This document shows, in pieces, positions 8,144 through 19,635 of a DNA stretch of 64,000 nt (its first letter is position 1; every line of letters begins with the position of its first letter). Source of the stretch: Alkalimarinus sediminis (lineage in GTDB: Bacteria > Pseudomonadota > Gammaproteobacteria > Pseudomonadales > Oleiphilaceae); the NCBI RefSeq assembly GCF_026427595.1, contig NZ_CP101527.1:2699501-2763500 (forward strand), read 5' to 3'. Made by a program: the position numbers and the translations under genes. The notes beneath the pieces are model-generated. The model did no database searches, was not told the DNA's origin, and was given only the letters and a program-made list of their open reading frames with translations.

Positions 8144-9427
8144 ATGGATATGCCTAAGTTTTTTGTCTCATCAATCCTAATGATGTTAGCTGCAGATGGC
8201 CTTGCAGAGCTCAAACCAATATCTGACGATGATTTGTCTGAAATATCTGGGCAGGCCTATGTCTCGATAGACCAGACCAACCACCCTACTAAGACTAATC
8301 TTGAATACACAAGGGTCAATATTGGCATGCAGATAGAGACCTTTGCACGAGCAGACAAACTAGAATTGGGAACCTATCATCGGTGGGAGAAACACCCCAC
8401 CAACCCCAGCTTAAACGGCACGCCATGTCACTCCTGTAATGGCACAGAGGCAGGGCTGGAAAAGATTGGGTCAGATATATTGGCTGAAGACTTTACACTA
8501 GGCTACATTCACAATGATGAGTATGCGAACCGATATAAGTCGGTTCCGATGGTGGCAAAATATAACCAGAACGGCCAACTAGTAAAACATAACGAAGGAG
8601 AGGTCGTACCGTTTGAAATAAACGACCCATTTATTGAGTTTGCTCGTGACAGTGCAACCAATGAAGTAGTCGGTGTACGAATAGGTTTTGGCGATGCTAA
8701 AGGTATTTTATCTGGCAACATTCTCGGGTTAACGGGCGCAATCGACGTTAACATTCGAGATGGAGTCGAAGAACTATCAGAGGCGCGAAAGAAACAAGAG
8801 GGGAATATTGTAGAGAGCGCGTTAACGCTTTTGACCCCTTTATTGGTGGCAGGTGGAGACCTCAGTACACAGGCGGTTTTAGTTGATGAGAATGGCAACC
8901 TCGACCCAATACGGGCATCAAATATTGGTATGGCTAACGGTACTGAATTTACCATAGCTGGGGCAGACTTCCTTGCAGCGACAGCGGTTCCTATACTCTC
9001 TGACATCGGTTTAATATCTAGCGACTCTCGGGCCGAGCAAACCAGCTGGGCTGGTTGTGGCCTCTTTAACCTCTCGCCTTGCTATAACATTTACGTTCAA
9101 TCAGAGGGCTGTGAAATGCTGGGCATTCCAACCTGCTTCCCTCTAAATAATTTTCAAAGCTTACCGATTGGCGAAGTCAATGAGATAAATGGGCGTCAAT
9201 ATATAACCGATACCGTATCAGGGGTGTTTATGTCCTTTCAATCAAGAGACCTAGAGTGGTCAACAGGGCCTGCTGGACGACAAGCAATGAATGAATTTGT
9301 ACAAGCAACCTCTGGAGCCTTTTTGAATCTACCCACAGGTGCTGTAGAGGTCAATTTGAGTGAAGTATATAACGGAGTAGAAGGCGTAAGGCGGGAGTAT
9401 ATTGACCGTGGAGTAGGTCTATTTTAA
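8144..9427 (+). CDS. DUF6160-type secreted/surface protein
   Basis: 427 residues from the ATG at 8144, which has AGGAA seven bases upstream; the in-frame extension to 8003 is not supported. A short signal peptide (to about GLA at residues 19-21) precedes the signature LSEISGQAYVSID, a pattern I associate with DUF6160-type envelope proteins of marine gammaproteobacteria. The rest is rich in short beta-type segments and contains several Cys pairs (CHSC, and Cys residues in CGLFNLSPC and CEMLGIPTC), suggesting disulfides outside the cytoplasm. It has no C-terminal aromatic porin signature. Function is unknown. It stands alone between the FAD/ThDP operon and miaA. Confidence 0.65.
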   Translation: MDMPKFFVSSILMMLAADGLAELKPISDDDLSEISGQAYVSIDQTNHPTKTNLEYTRVNIGMQIETFARADKLELGTYHRWEKHPTNPSLNGTPCHSCNGTEAGLEKIGSDILAEDFTLGYIHNDEYANRYKSVPMVAKYNQNGQLVKHNEGEVVPFEINDPFIEFARDSATNEVVGVRIGFGDAKGILSGNILGLTGAIDVNIRDGVEELSEARKKQEGNIVESALTLLTPLLVAGGDLSTQAVLVDENGNLDPIRASNIGMANGTEFTIAGADFLAATAVPILSDIGLISSDSRAEQTSWAGCGLFNLSPCYNIYVQSEGCEMLGIPTCFPLNNFQSLPIGEVNEINGRQYITDTVSGVFMSFQSRDLEWSTGPAGRQAMNEFVQATSGAFLNLPTGAVEVNLSEVYNGVEGVRREYIDRGVGLF

Positions 9428-9435
9428 ATAGACCT
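9415..9435 (+). terminator. hairpin overlapping the stop codon
   Basis: Perfect 9-bp arms AGGTCTATT (9415-9423) and AATAGACCT (9427-9435) with a 3-base loop overlap the TAA of the DUF6160-type gene and are followed by TTCTT. It is likely a compact terminator or a 3' stability element. Confidence 0.6.
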
Positions 9436-9597
9436 TTCTTAAAAGCCCACTAACCTGTTGTTTCAATGCTTTCTGGCTGCCCCCCCTACACGACTACATG
9501 ACTACAAAATTTAATTTTTGTCTCCGCTCAAGACAAGCCTGCACATTACGGGGTAAACTAGCAGCCAATAATATCTATCAAAGCAAGTACTCAACAG

Positions 9598-10530
9598 GTG
9601 AGCACTATCCCTCAACAAGACATCAATCTAATCGTTGTTCTCGGCCCTACTGCATCAGGTAAGACTGCATTAGGGGTAAAACTGGCGGAGAAGTTTAATG
9701 GCGAGATTATCTCAGCTGACTCCAGACAGGTTTACAAAGGAATGGACATCGGCAGCGGTAAAGACTTAGAGGAATATGGCGATATACCCTATCATTTAAT
9801 TGATATTGTTGAGCCTGGTTATGAGTTCAATGTCTTTGAATTTCAGAAGCAGTTCTGCGAAACCTTCTCAGCAATCGAGCAACGACAACACTTACCACTT
9901 TTAGTGGGTGGTACAGGGTTGTACCTTGAGTCTGTACTAAAGCAGTATCAATTTACTGAAGTACCCGCAAACCCTACATTAAGAGAAGAGCTTGCAACTC
10001 AAACCGACCAAGCACTAACGAGGCGGCTAAAAGCACTTAATCCTAATCTTCACAACACCACAGACCTCTTAGAGCGTGATCGCCTGGTCAGAGCTATAGA
10101 AATAGCAGAAGCCGAAACCAAGTCACAAAAAGCCTCGATTGAACTACCCGCTCTAAACCCATTGATATTCGGCATAAAGTGGGAACGCTCCACTCTTAAA
10201 ACCCGTATTACCGAACGATTAAAACAGCGTATGGACAACGGGCTCATTGAAGAGGTTGAGCGCCTCCATCAACAGGGCGTTAGCTGGGAGTCATTGCACT
10301 TTTATGGTTTAGAGTATCGTTTTGTTGCCTCTTACCTAAAAGGGGAAGTGAACCGAAATGATATGTTTCAGCGACTCAACTCAGCTATTCATAACTTTTC
10401 TAAACAACAAGAGAAGTGGTTCCGACGAATGGAACGTAAAGGTACGACGATTCATTGGCTAGAAGGTCGTTCAGACCCTTACCTTCAAGCTATAGAGATA
10501 TTGGCAACAGAGAAGCTAACAAGTAATTAG
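9598..10530 (+). CDS. miaA: tRNA dimethylallyltransferase (MiaA) homologue of unusual subtype
   Basis: Transfers an isopentenyl group from DMAPP to A37 of UNN-reading tRNAs. The 310-residue protein has the P-loop GPTASGKT, the IISADSRQVY substrate segment and VGGTGLY. The stretch after the DSRQ motif reads GMDIGSGKDLEEYG and then FNVFEFQKQF. That differs from the SVDSALVYRGMDIGTAKP pattern usual for gammaproteobacterial MiaA and resembles a second MiaA type I recall from Bacteroidetes. hfq is not adjacent, as it would be for the standard gamma gene. It may therefore be an additional paralogue or a replacement. The start is a GTG with only a weak ribosome-binding site. Confidence 0.82.
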   Translation: MSTIPQQDINLIVVLGPTASGKTALGVKLAEKFNGEIISADSRQVYKGMDIGSGKDLEEYGDIPYHLIDIVEPGYEFNVFEFQKQFCETFSAIEQRQHLPLLVGGTGLYLESVLKQYQFTEVPANPTLREELATQTDQALTRRLKALNPNLHNTTDLLERDRLVRAIEIAEAETKSQKASIELPALNPLIFGIKWERSTLKTRITERLKQRMDNGLIEEVERLHQQGVSWESLHFYGLEYRFVASYLKGEVNRNDMFQRLNSAIHNFSKQQEKWFRRMERKGTTIHWLEGRSDPYLQAIEILATEKLTSN

Positions 10531-10560
10531 CCAAATGCATGCACTAAAGAGTAAGCGCCC

Positions 10561-10956
10561 ATGCTAACAAAAATACTGATTACAATTTTAATCATCGTGA
10601 GTGCGGTGGTGTTTATCCGATACAAGAAATCCCTAGAACAACAAGCGACTCTTGGTAAGACAACCCACACTATCACGATACAACAAGAGCCAGAGAGTAG
10701 CTCCCAAGCTAACATCAAATACATCGCTATTGGTGTGCTGTCACTCTCTCTGCTCACCGGTACGCTAATGCTATTTTTAAACTGGCAAGAGGAGCACCGG
10801 CTCTATGACATTAAAATCATCAACCCTCAAACCGGTGGTGTAGATCACTACCAGGCATACAAGAAAGATCTCAGGGGTCGAACATTTACCACGATCACCG
10901 GGCAACAGGTAACAGTATCAGACCTGGAGAGGCTAGAATTTCAAGAAGTAGAGTAA
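10561..10956 (+). CDS. small membrane protein of unknown function
   Basis: 131 residues with two predicted transmembrane segments (about 3-20 and 52-72) separated by a polar loop containing Gln/Glu-rich sequence. A soluble C-terminal domain of about 55 residues follows, with short beta-type strands (YDIKIINPQTGG and TFTTITGQQVTVSDLERLEF). It starts 30 bases after miaA on the same strand and is probably co-transcribed. I do not recognise the family. The C-terminal part could be a small periplasmic or cytoplasmic beta domain. Confidence 0.6.
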   Translation: MLTKILITILIIVSAVVFIRYKKSLEQQATLGKTTHTITIQQEPESSSQANIKYIAIGVLSLSLLTGTLMLFLNWQEEHRLYDIKIINPQTGGVDHYQAYKKDLRGRTFTTITGQQVTVSDLERLEFQEVE

Positions 10957-11129
10957 GCACTAACTCTTTTCTGAGGGTTATTGGCCTCTGCGCAAACGAC
11001 TGACCTCTCTAAGAACGACTGACCTCTCCACAAGCGACGAGCCATCCTGTAACCTACTGACATCCCAATAAGCTAACGACAAATACCCAAAGCCAAGCTT
11101 GTTCGCAAGGATGCCTTGCTAGCGGTCGT

Positions 11130-11603
11130 TTATTTTGACTGTGCATCAGGGCGATACTTCAACTGTAAGCCCATTAGGAAATTACGCATAATCTGATCAA
11201 GACAGTCACGGTAATGCTGGTGACCGGGTTTACGGAAGAACGCACTTAACTCGTGACTACTCAGTCTTAAATTAGCCAAATCCATTATTGCCAAGATATC
11301 ATCACTTTGTAGATTGAACGCTATTTTGAGCTTTCTTAAAATAATGTTGTTGTTCAATCGCTTTTCTGGCGCGGGGGTTGGGCCATCTTTCTTACCTCGC
11401 TTATCGGTAATTAACCCGTTTAGAAAGGTCGCTAACTCCAGGTCTGTGCACTCTATGTAGGCAGGATCATCTTCTTTTTTTAGCCACCGAGTTACTTGAT
11501 TACCGGTTACTTTATGCTCAGCCAAGGCAAAAATCGCCACTATTTTTGGTTCATTAAGGTCTAAGATAAAGCGTAGACGACGCAAGATATCATTATTGGT
11601 CAC
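11130..11603 (-). CDS. yehS: YehS family protein (DUF1456)
   Basis: 157 residues from the GTG at 11603, where the protein begins VTNNDILRRLRFILDL, matching the N-terminus of Escherichia coli YehS. The open frame continues to 11690, but that extension has no family counterpart. The protein has the two-fold DUF1456 repeat: each half ends with a short helix-turn segment (WLKKEDDPAY in the first, FFRKPGHQHY in the second). The linking segment includes KRGKKDGP and ERRINNNI-like sequence (here EKRLNNNIILRKLKIAF). Biochemical function is unknown. Confidence 0.85.
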   Translation of the reverse strand: MTNNDILRRLRFILDLNEPKIVAIFALAEHKVTGNQVTRWLKKEDDPAYIECTDLELATFLNGLITDKRGKKDGPTPAPEKRLNNNIILRKLKIAFNLQSDDILAIMDLANLRLSSHELSAFFRKPGHQHYRDCLDQIMRNFLMGLQLKYRPDAQSK

Positions 11604-11847
11604 AAATAAAAGCCCTGATACAAATGCAATAAAGCCCCAATGACTTTCTGCCGAATTAATGAACGTTATTTTAGCAGGTTTATCAGTCACTTTTCTCTAT
11701 TTAAACACCCAAATCAGGCCTACTCAGCCTTAAACAAGAAGATTTATATGGCCTAAACATAAGCTGATTGAAAGCACTTATTAGTCACAACTTACGGTAT
11801 AATACGGACTATTGTCAGCTCAGAATCAAACATTTTAAGGTAACCGC

Positions 11848-12204
11848 ATGAATTTAAAGCAAGAACTTCAACAGCTAAATAATAAACTAGACAAGACTCG
11901 CCGTAAGTTTGTTGCTGCTGAGAAACGGTTTGATCAGGAGGTTATCGCCCAAAGTAGATTGGAGATCGCTGCGCTGACCAAGCAAATTGAGTCTATGAAA
12001 GGTGCTCAAGCAAATCAGGTCAGTGGCAAAGGTGCCAAGATAAAAGCGATGGCGTTTAGCCGTCCCCTTACCAAAAAAGAACAGGCAGACATGGGTAAGT
12101 TAAAAAAGTCGGTTCGTGGAATTGTGGTGGTTCACCCCCTAACCGCTTTGGGCCGTGAAATTGGCGTCGACGAAGTAACCGGTTTTGCGCCTAAACCGTT
12201 TTAA
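11848..12204 (+). CDS. yibL: YibL family ribosome-associated protein
   Basis: 118 residues. The N-terminal half is a charged coiled coil. The C-terminal half carries the near-invariant YibL block beginning LTKKEQADMGKLKKSVRG and continuing VVVHPLTALGREIG, then TGF near the end. YibL of E. coli co-purifies with ribosomes, but its role is unclear. It has its own short upstream region with an AAGG site six bases before the ATG. An inverted repeat (arms 12216-12222 and 12233-12239) lies just downstream. Confidence 0.92.
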   Translation: MNLKQELQQLNNKLDKTRRKFVAAEKRFDQEVIAQSRLEIAALTKQIESMKGAQANQVSGKGAKIKAMAFSRPLTKKEQADMGKLKKSVRGIVVVHPLTALGREIGVDEVTGFAPKPF

Positions 12205-12215
12205 CCTTCACTCTA

Positions 12216-12239
12216 TCAAGGTAACACTGCCAACCTTGA
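12216..12239 (+). terminator. inverted repeat after yibL
   Basis: Arms TCAAGGT and ACCTTGA with a 10-base loop lie 12 bases after the yibL stop and before the zinc-type operon. No T tract follows, so it is only a weak terminator candidate. Confidence 0.35.
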
Positions 12240-12303
12240 ATCTGTCGCATAAATGCAATATCGTAACCGAAGGCTTATTCCTTTCACTTATCGTAGTCAT
12301 GTA

Positions 12304-12588
12304 ATGCTTAAACAAATGCGACAGTGGCAAAACGCTTTCACTATCACACTCATGTTAATGTGTGTGAGTATTGGTCTAAGTCATAATATTGAAGCAGCGC
12401 TCAACTTAGATCATGGTGAGCATTGCAGCATTTGTATCTCCGGCAATTCAGCTCCGGTTATATCCAATGAACCAATATCATTGGATAACCTCCACTTCGA
12501 TTCTGTTTTCGGCACTGAGTCTCCAAGGCTAGCCTATTCTTGTGCTTCTTGGCCTGGCTACTCCACTCGTGCACCACCTCTGGTTTAA
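12304..12588 (+). CDS. small secreted Cys/His protein at the head of the zinc-type operon (DUF2946-like)
   Basis: 94 residues from the ATG at 12304; an in-frame ATG at 12253 would add 17 residues, and neither has a clear ribosome-binding site. A signal peptide (MLKQMRQWQNAFTITLMLM, then a hydrophobic run ending near IEA) precedes a short mature part. That part has HGEHCSICISG and ends in RAPPLV, the CxxC-plus-terminal-RAPP layout of DUF2946-type small proteins found next to metal transport genes. It probably lies first in the operon with the His-rich ZrgA-like gene. A metal-handling role is inference. Confidence 0.55.
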   Translation: MLKQMRQWQNAFTITLMLMCVSIGLSHNIEAALNLDHGEHCSICISGNSAPVISNEPISLDNLHFDSVFGTESPRLAYSCASWPGYSTRAPPLV

Positions 12589-12704
12589 CACCCTCGCGTT
12601 AGATACATAACACCCCACAATTGGCTCTATATTCGGTGCCAGTAGTGCTGTGTTTATGATTCAAGTTTTAACTCAACGGTATTTCAATAACCAGGAACAG
12701 GTAT

Positions 12705-13358
<654 letters not shown>

Positions 13359-13423
13359 CTGGTAAGTGGCCACCATAAACTGGCATTAATGTTTATGGTG
13401 GCAGATTTAGGAGCCAAAACTCT

Positions 13424-14125
13424 ATGCCGCCTATCATTGAACTTAATCATATTAAGTATTGTTGGCCTGGGTCTTCGTCCCCCGTCATCGATATAGAACA
13501 CTTTGCAGTAGAGCAAGGAGAAAAAGTCTTCCTTAAAGGCCCAAGCGGTACAGGAAAATCAACACTGCTAGGCCTTATAGCAGGTGTTAATCTACCCAAT
13601 AGCGGTGAAGTAAACGTGCTCGGCCATACCATCAGCAAAATTAAAGGCCGCCAACGAGATCATTTTCGTGCTGACCATATGGGGTATATTTTTCAGATGT
13701 TTAACTTACTCCCCTATCTCTCAGTCACTAAAAACGTCTGCCTGCCTTGCCACTTTTCTAAACTCAGACGAGCTAAAGCACTGGCTGAATCTACTACATT
13801 AAAAGCAGAGGCTTGCCGTTTGCTACATGAGTTACAGCTGGGAGATGAGCTTATTCATCGCCCAGTAGCTGAGCTTAGCATAGGTCAGCAACAACGAGTG
13901 GCTGCTGCCAGAGCCCTGATAGGAAAACCGGAACTAATCATCGCCGATGAACCTTCATCAGCCCTTGATACCGACGCTCGAGAAGCCTTTATAAAACTGT
14001 TGTTTAAGGAGTGTAAAAGAGAAAACAGTACTCTGTTATTCGTTAGCCATGACAATACACTATCGCCACTGTTCGATCATCAAGTTGAACTTAGCAACAT
14101 CAATCATGCGTATAAGGGGGCATAA
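13424..14125 (+). CDS. ABC transporter ATP-binding protein (LolD/MacB type) of the Zrg set
   Basis: 233-residue ATPase with Walker A GPSGTGKST (residues 39-47), the signature LSIGQQQRV (from 151) and Walker B LIIADEPSSALD (from 171). It belongs to the LolD/MacB-like subfamily that works with FtsX-fold permeases rather than with classical zinc (ZnuB-type) permeases. Its TAA overlaps the ATG of the permease gene by one base, so translation is coupled. Together with ZrgA and the permease it probably drives a periplasmic or envelope process linked to zinc. Confidence 0.9.
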   Translation: MPPIIELNHIKYCWPGSSSPVIDIEHFAVEQGEKVFLKGPSGTGKSTLLGLIAGVNLPNSGEVNVLGHTISKIKGRQRDHFRADHMGYIFQMFNLLPYLSVTKNVCLPCHFSKLRRAKALAESTTLKAEACRLLHELQLGDELIHRPVAELSIGQQQRVAAARALIGKPELIIADEPSSALDTDAREAFIKLLFKECKRENSTLLFVSHDNTLSPLFDHQVELSNINHAYKGA

Positions 14126-15384
14126 TGGCGATTGTAAAACTTGCAATTAAAAGCCTCTACAACCGGAGAGGAACCGCACTTTTAACCATTTTTGCCATCG
14201 CCGTTAGTGTCAGCTTATTGCTCGGTGTTGAGCGAGTGAGAACACAAGCAAAGGAAAGCTTTGCTAATACTATTTCGGGTACAGATCTCATCATAGGGGC
14301 TCGCACAGGTTCCATTCAACTGTTGCTATATTCAGTGTTTAGAATGGGTAATGCCACTAATAATATTTCGTGGCAGAGCTATGAAGAGATCTCAAAACAG
14401 AAGTCAGTCAAATGGAGTGTGCCTCTATCGCTCGGTGATTCTCACCGCGGCTACCGGGTGCTAGGTACCAATACTGATTATTTTAAATACTACCAATTCG
14501 GTCAATCTCAACCGTTGCAGTTTAACCAAGGGCAGCCATTTGAATCATTATTTGAGGCGGTCATCGGGTCTGAAGTTGCCGCAAAGCTACAGTACAAAAT
14601 AGGCGATAAAATAGTGATTGCCCATGGTTCTGGCTCAACATCATTTACCAAACATGAGCAGATGCCATTCACCATTAGCGGCATACTGGCTCCCACCTCA
14701 ACTCCTGTCGATAAAACTGTGCATGTGAGCTTGCCTGCAATAGAGGCCATTCACTTGGGGTGGAACAATGGCGCACCTCCAGTCACCGGTGCCGTTAGGA
14801 TCTCTAATGTCGATATTGAGACTCTACAGCCCACCGCTATTACAGCTGCATTGATTGGCATGAGCTCTAAAATTCGAGTATTCCAACTGCAACGCATGGT
14901 TAATCAATATAAGCAGGAGCCTCTTCAAGCAATTATTCCTGGTGTTGCTCTGCACGAATTGTGGCGCATGATGGGAGTCGCCGAGCAGGCCTTAGTAGTG
15001 ATATCTGGCTTTGTCGTTGCCTCTGGTCTGCTAGGCATGCTAACCATGATATTAGCAAGTCTTAATGAACGCAGACGAGAGATGGCTATTCTCCGAGCTG
15101 TAGGTGCCAGGCCTTGGCAAATTTTTATGTTAATGATCAGCGAAGCAGGGCTTTTGGCCTTAGCAGGTGCCTTAGTGGGTGTGGCGACATTGTTTAGCTT
15201 GCTAGCCATTACACAACCCATACTGCAACAACAGTTTGGCATATTAATATCGGTTTCAATGTTAACCGCCTATGAGTGGAAACTGCTAGGTCTAGTTATT
15301 CTCTCGGGAGTAGCTATTGGAGTTATACCCTCTATACAGGCATATCGAATGTCATTAGCCGATGGCATGACCATAAGAGTTTAG
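14125..15384 (+). CDS. FtsX-like ABC permease of the Zrg set
   Basis: 419 residues with the MacB/LolC topology. One transmembrane helix near residues 13-31 is followed by a large periplasmic MacB_PCD-type domain, then three C-terminal helices (about 288-313, 338-360 and 385-405). The conserved FtsX segment NERRREMAILRAVGARPWQ sits between the last helices. It shares one base with the upstream ATPase gene. Such permeases usually work by mechanotransmission rather than by forming a channel, so direct zinc translocation should not be assumed. Confidence 0.88.
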   Translation: MAIVKLAIKSLYNRRGTALLTIFAIAVSVSLLLGVERVRTQAKESFANTISGTDLIIGARTGSIQLLLYSVFRMGNATNNISWQSYEEISKQKSVKWSVPLSLGDSHRGYRVLGTNTDYFKYYQFGQSQPLQFNQGQPFESLFEAVIGSEVAAKLQYKIGDKIVIAHGSGSTSFTKHEQMPFTISGILAPTSTPVDKTVHVSLPAIEAIHLGWNNGAPPVTGAVRISNVDIETLQPTAITAALIGMSSKIRVFQLQRMVNQYKQEPLQAIIPGVALHELWRMMGVAEQALVVISGFVVASGLLGMLTMILASLNERRREMAILRAVGARPWQIFMLMISEAGLLALAGALVGVATLFSLLAITQPILQQQFGILISVSMLTAYEWKLLGLVILSGVAIGVIPSIQAYRMSLADGMTIRV

Positions 15385-15422
15385 ACATGCTTTCTCACCC
15401 ATATTCTTACAAGGTAAACGCT

Positions 15423-15956
15423 ATGCACATGAAGATCACATACCCCCTGCATCAAATTTATAAAAGCCTGTTGTTGGCGATTCTGCTAATGCCAATTTCT
15501 GCGGTTTATGGAGATGCAGTCAAAACACTTGGATGGGATGACCTGATCCCCGATGACGCGATTGAGGAACTCAAAAAAATTGCAGCCACTCCTATCAATC
15601 ATAATGGTGATGTGATGGAACAGCAGATGTCTCCTCTGCTTAGTGCTGTTAAACCGGAGTTGGATGGCCTGAAGGTCAGGTTACCGGGCTTTATGGTGCC
15701 ACTAGGCGGCGATGAAAATAAAGTAACGGAGTTTCTGCTGGTACCTTATTTTGGTGCCTGCATGCATACACCTCCACCACCGGTCAATCAAATCGTCTAT
15801 GTTAACTACCCTAAAGGTGTGCACCCAGACATGTTATACGACCCAATCTGGATTGAAGGACCGCTCAATGTAGGTGAAGTAGAAAGTGAACTGGCGGTTT
15901 CGGGATACAGTATGAAGGCTGTTAACGTATCTATCTACACAGAGCCATCAGAGTAA
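15423..15956 (+). CDS. DUF3299 lipoprotein-like/periplasmic protein of the Zrg set
   Basis: 177 residues from the ATG at 15423, which has an AAGG site and begins a signal peptide (MHMKITYPLHQIYKSLLLAI, ending near SAVYG). The mature part contains LGWDDLIPDD and the DUF3299 hallmark FGACMHTPPPPVNQ, with a Cys and His that may bind metal. Longer readings overlapping the permease gene exist but lack a signal peptide. DUF3299 genes are recurrent partners of the ZrgA/ABC modules in gammaproteobacteria. Exact function is unknown. Confidence 0.85.
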   Translation: MHMKITYPLHQIYKSLLLAILLMPISAVYGDAVKTLGWDDLIPDDAIEELKKIAATPINHNGDVMEQQMSPLLSAVKPELDGLKVRLPGFMVPLGGDENKVTEFLLVPYFGACMHTPPPPVNQIVYVNYPKGVHPDMLYDPIWIEGPLNVGEVESELAVSGYSMKAVNVSIYTEPSE

Positions 15957-16054
15957 CCAGCAAGTTCAAAGTAGACTAAATATCGAGGTGCCAATGGTTT
16001 GAAATGCAATATTCATCAATACATTTGACGCCTATCAACGTTGTTAATATTATT

Positions 16055-16064
16055 TGTATATACA
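16055..16064. promoter_or_regulatory. palindrome TGTATATACA upstream of the RHH-like gene
   Basis: A perfect 10-bp palindrome inside an AT-rich promoter-like stretch lies about 50 bases before the small RHH-like gene. It could be an autoregulatory operator. It is short enough to occur by chance. Confidence 0.3.
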
Positions 16065-16114
16065 TTGTATAGCGATGGATATTGGTAGATTTTTCTTTTG
16101 AGCAAAAACGTAAG

Positions 16115-16285
16115 ATGACGAAGAAACAGCGCAAAAAATCAGCAAAGAAAGATAGTCAACTGGTTATCCGTATTAATGGTGAAGAGCGGGATGAGTTTGT
16201 ATCGCTCTGCGAAGCGCTAGATACAAGCGCAGCACGAGAAATCAGAAAGTGCATCAGGCAATTCGTAAGTAAACATAAAAACTAG
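16115..16285 (+). CDS. small ribbon-helix-helix-like protein
   Basis: 56 residues from the ATG at 16115; a TTG at 16082 would add 11 residues. A very basic N-terminus (MTKKQRKKSAKKD) is followed by the strand QLVIRIN. Two helices then follow (EERDEFVSLCEALD and SAAREIRKCIRQFVSK), the beta-alpha-alpha layout of CopG/Arc-type DNA-binding proteins. The target is unknown. It sits alone between the zinc operon and the helix-hairpin-helix gene, with a small palindrome in its upstream region. Confidence 0.6.
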   Translation: MTKKQRKKSAKKDSQLVIRINGEERDEFVSLCEALDTSAAREIRKCIRQFVSKHKN

Positions 16286-16331
16286 CTTAAAGTGTGCATT
16301 TTGCACACCACACTACCAGGAGAACGGCAAC

Positions 16332-16964
16332 ATGGCTAAAGCATCAAAAAAAGTTAAATCAAAGGGTGATAAAGTGCTTAAAGAGATCAATGCCAAACTT
16401 AAATCAACGCAAAAGGACCTACAGAAGCAAGTTGACGAGTTAACATCTCAGGTCAAAACCTTGAGCAAAGACCCTGGTAGGCCAGCCCGCAAACTAATCA
16501 AAAAGCTTGAAAAAGGCTATCATAAAAAAGTAGCCGAGCTACAAGACGAATTTGATGAGCGTATGGAGTCGGTTCTTAAGTTACAAGAGAAAGTCATTGC
16601 TCAACTACCAAAAGAACTTGCTGAAAAGCTTAACCTGACTGACGGCAAAGCAGCAAAGCCTGCTAAAAAAGCAGCAAAAGCCCCCGCTGCAAAAGCCAAG
16701 AAAGTAAGCCCTGCAAAACCTAAAGCAACAAAGCCAAAAGCAGCTAAACCTAAAGCCACTCGTGCGCCTAAAGCACCGACCATTGGCTCTATTAATGGTA
16801 TTGGCCCAGTAGTTGAAAAGAAACTGGCTGAAGCAGGTTTCACAACACTTGAAGACCTAGCCAATACACCAGCCAACAAGCTTGAAGCGCTGAAGCAGTT
16901 TGAAAAAACTAGAGGCTTTAGTACTTGGAAAGAGAAAGCTCAAGCACTACTTGATAGCAAATAG
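16332..16964 (+). CDS. coiled-coil, Lys/Ala/Pro-rich protein with C-terminal helix-hairpin-helix
   Basis: 210 residues in three parts. Residues 1-100 form a phasin-like charged coiled coil (KLKSTQKDLQKQVDELTSQV). Residues about 103-145 form a disordered Ala/Lys/Pro linker with repeated KPKA and KPAK motifs, like PhaF or histone tails. Residues about 148-210 form a helix-hairpin-helix unit (GSINGIGPVVEKKLAEAGFT, then LEDLANTP), the DNA-binding HhH type also found at the ends of some ribosomal and topoisomerase fusions. The combination suggests a nucleoid- or granule-associated protein. No PHA synthesis genes are nearby. It ends just before a strong terminator. Confidence 0.7.
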   Translation: MAKASKKVKSKGDKVLKEINAKLKSTQKDLQKQVDELTSQVKTLSKDPGRPARKLIKKLEKGYHKKVAELQDEFDERMESVLKLQEKVIAQLPKELAEKLNLTDGKAAKPAKKAAKAPAAKAKKVSPAKPKATKPKAAKPKATRAPKAPTIGSINGIGPVVEKKLAEAGFTTLEDLANTPANKLEALKQFEKTRGFSTWKEKAQALLDSK

Positions 16965-16995
16965 TCTTATCGCTTATAGCGTAAGATTAAGAGAT

Positions 16996-17033
16996 AAAAA
17001 AACCAAAGCAGGGGCTCCTGCTTTGGTTTTTTT
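16996..17033. terminator. strong bidirectional intrinsic terminator
   Basis: A 17-bp perfect stem (16996-17012 with 17017-17033) around a GGCT loop has an A run on one side and a T run on the other. It therefore works in both directions. It separates the HhH-protein gene (plus strand) from icd (minus strand). Confidence 0.95.
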
Positions 17034-17048
17034 GTATTTGCGCTATTG

Positions 17049-19635
<2,587 letters not shown>

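Noticed and set aside
11604-11690. N-terminal extension of YehS
   Set aside because: The family starts at the TNNDILR segment. The extension has no family counterpart.
12601-12616. Possible Zur box (GTTAGATACATAAC) before zrgA
   Set aside because: Only the outer bases are palindromic and the core does not fit the Zur consensus, so I cannot support it as a regulatory site.
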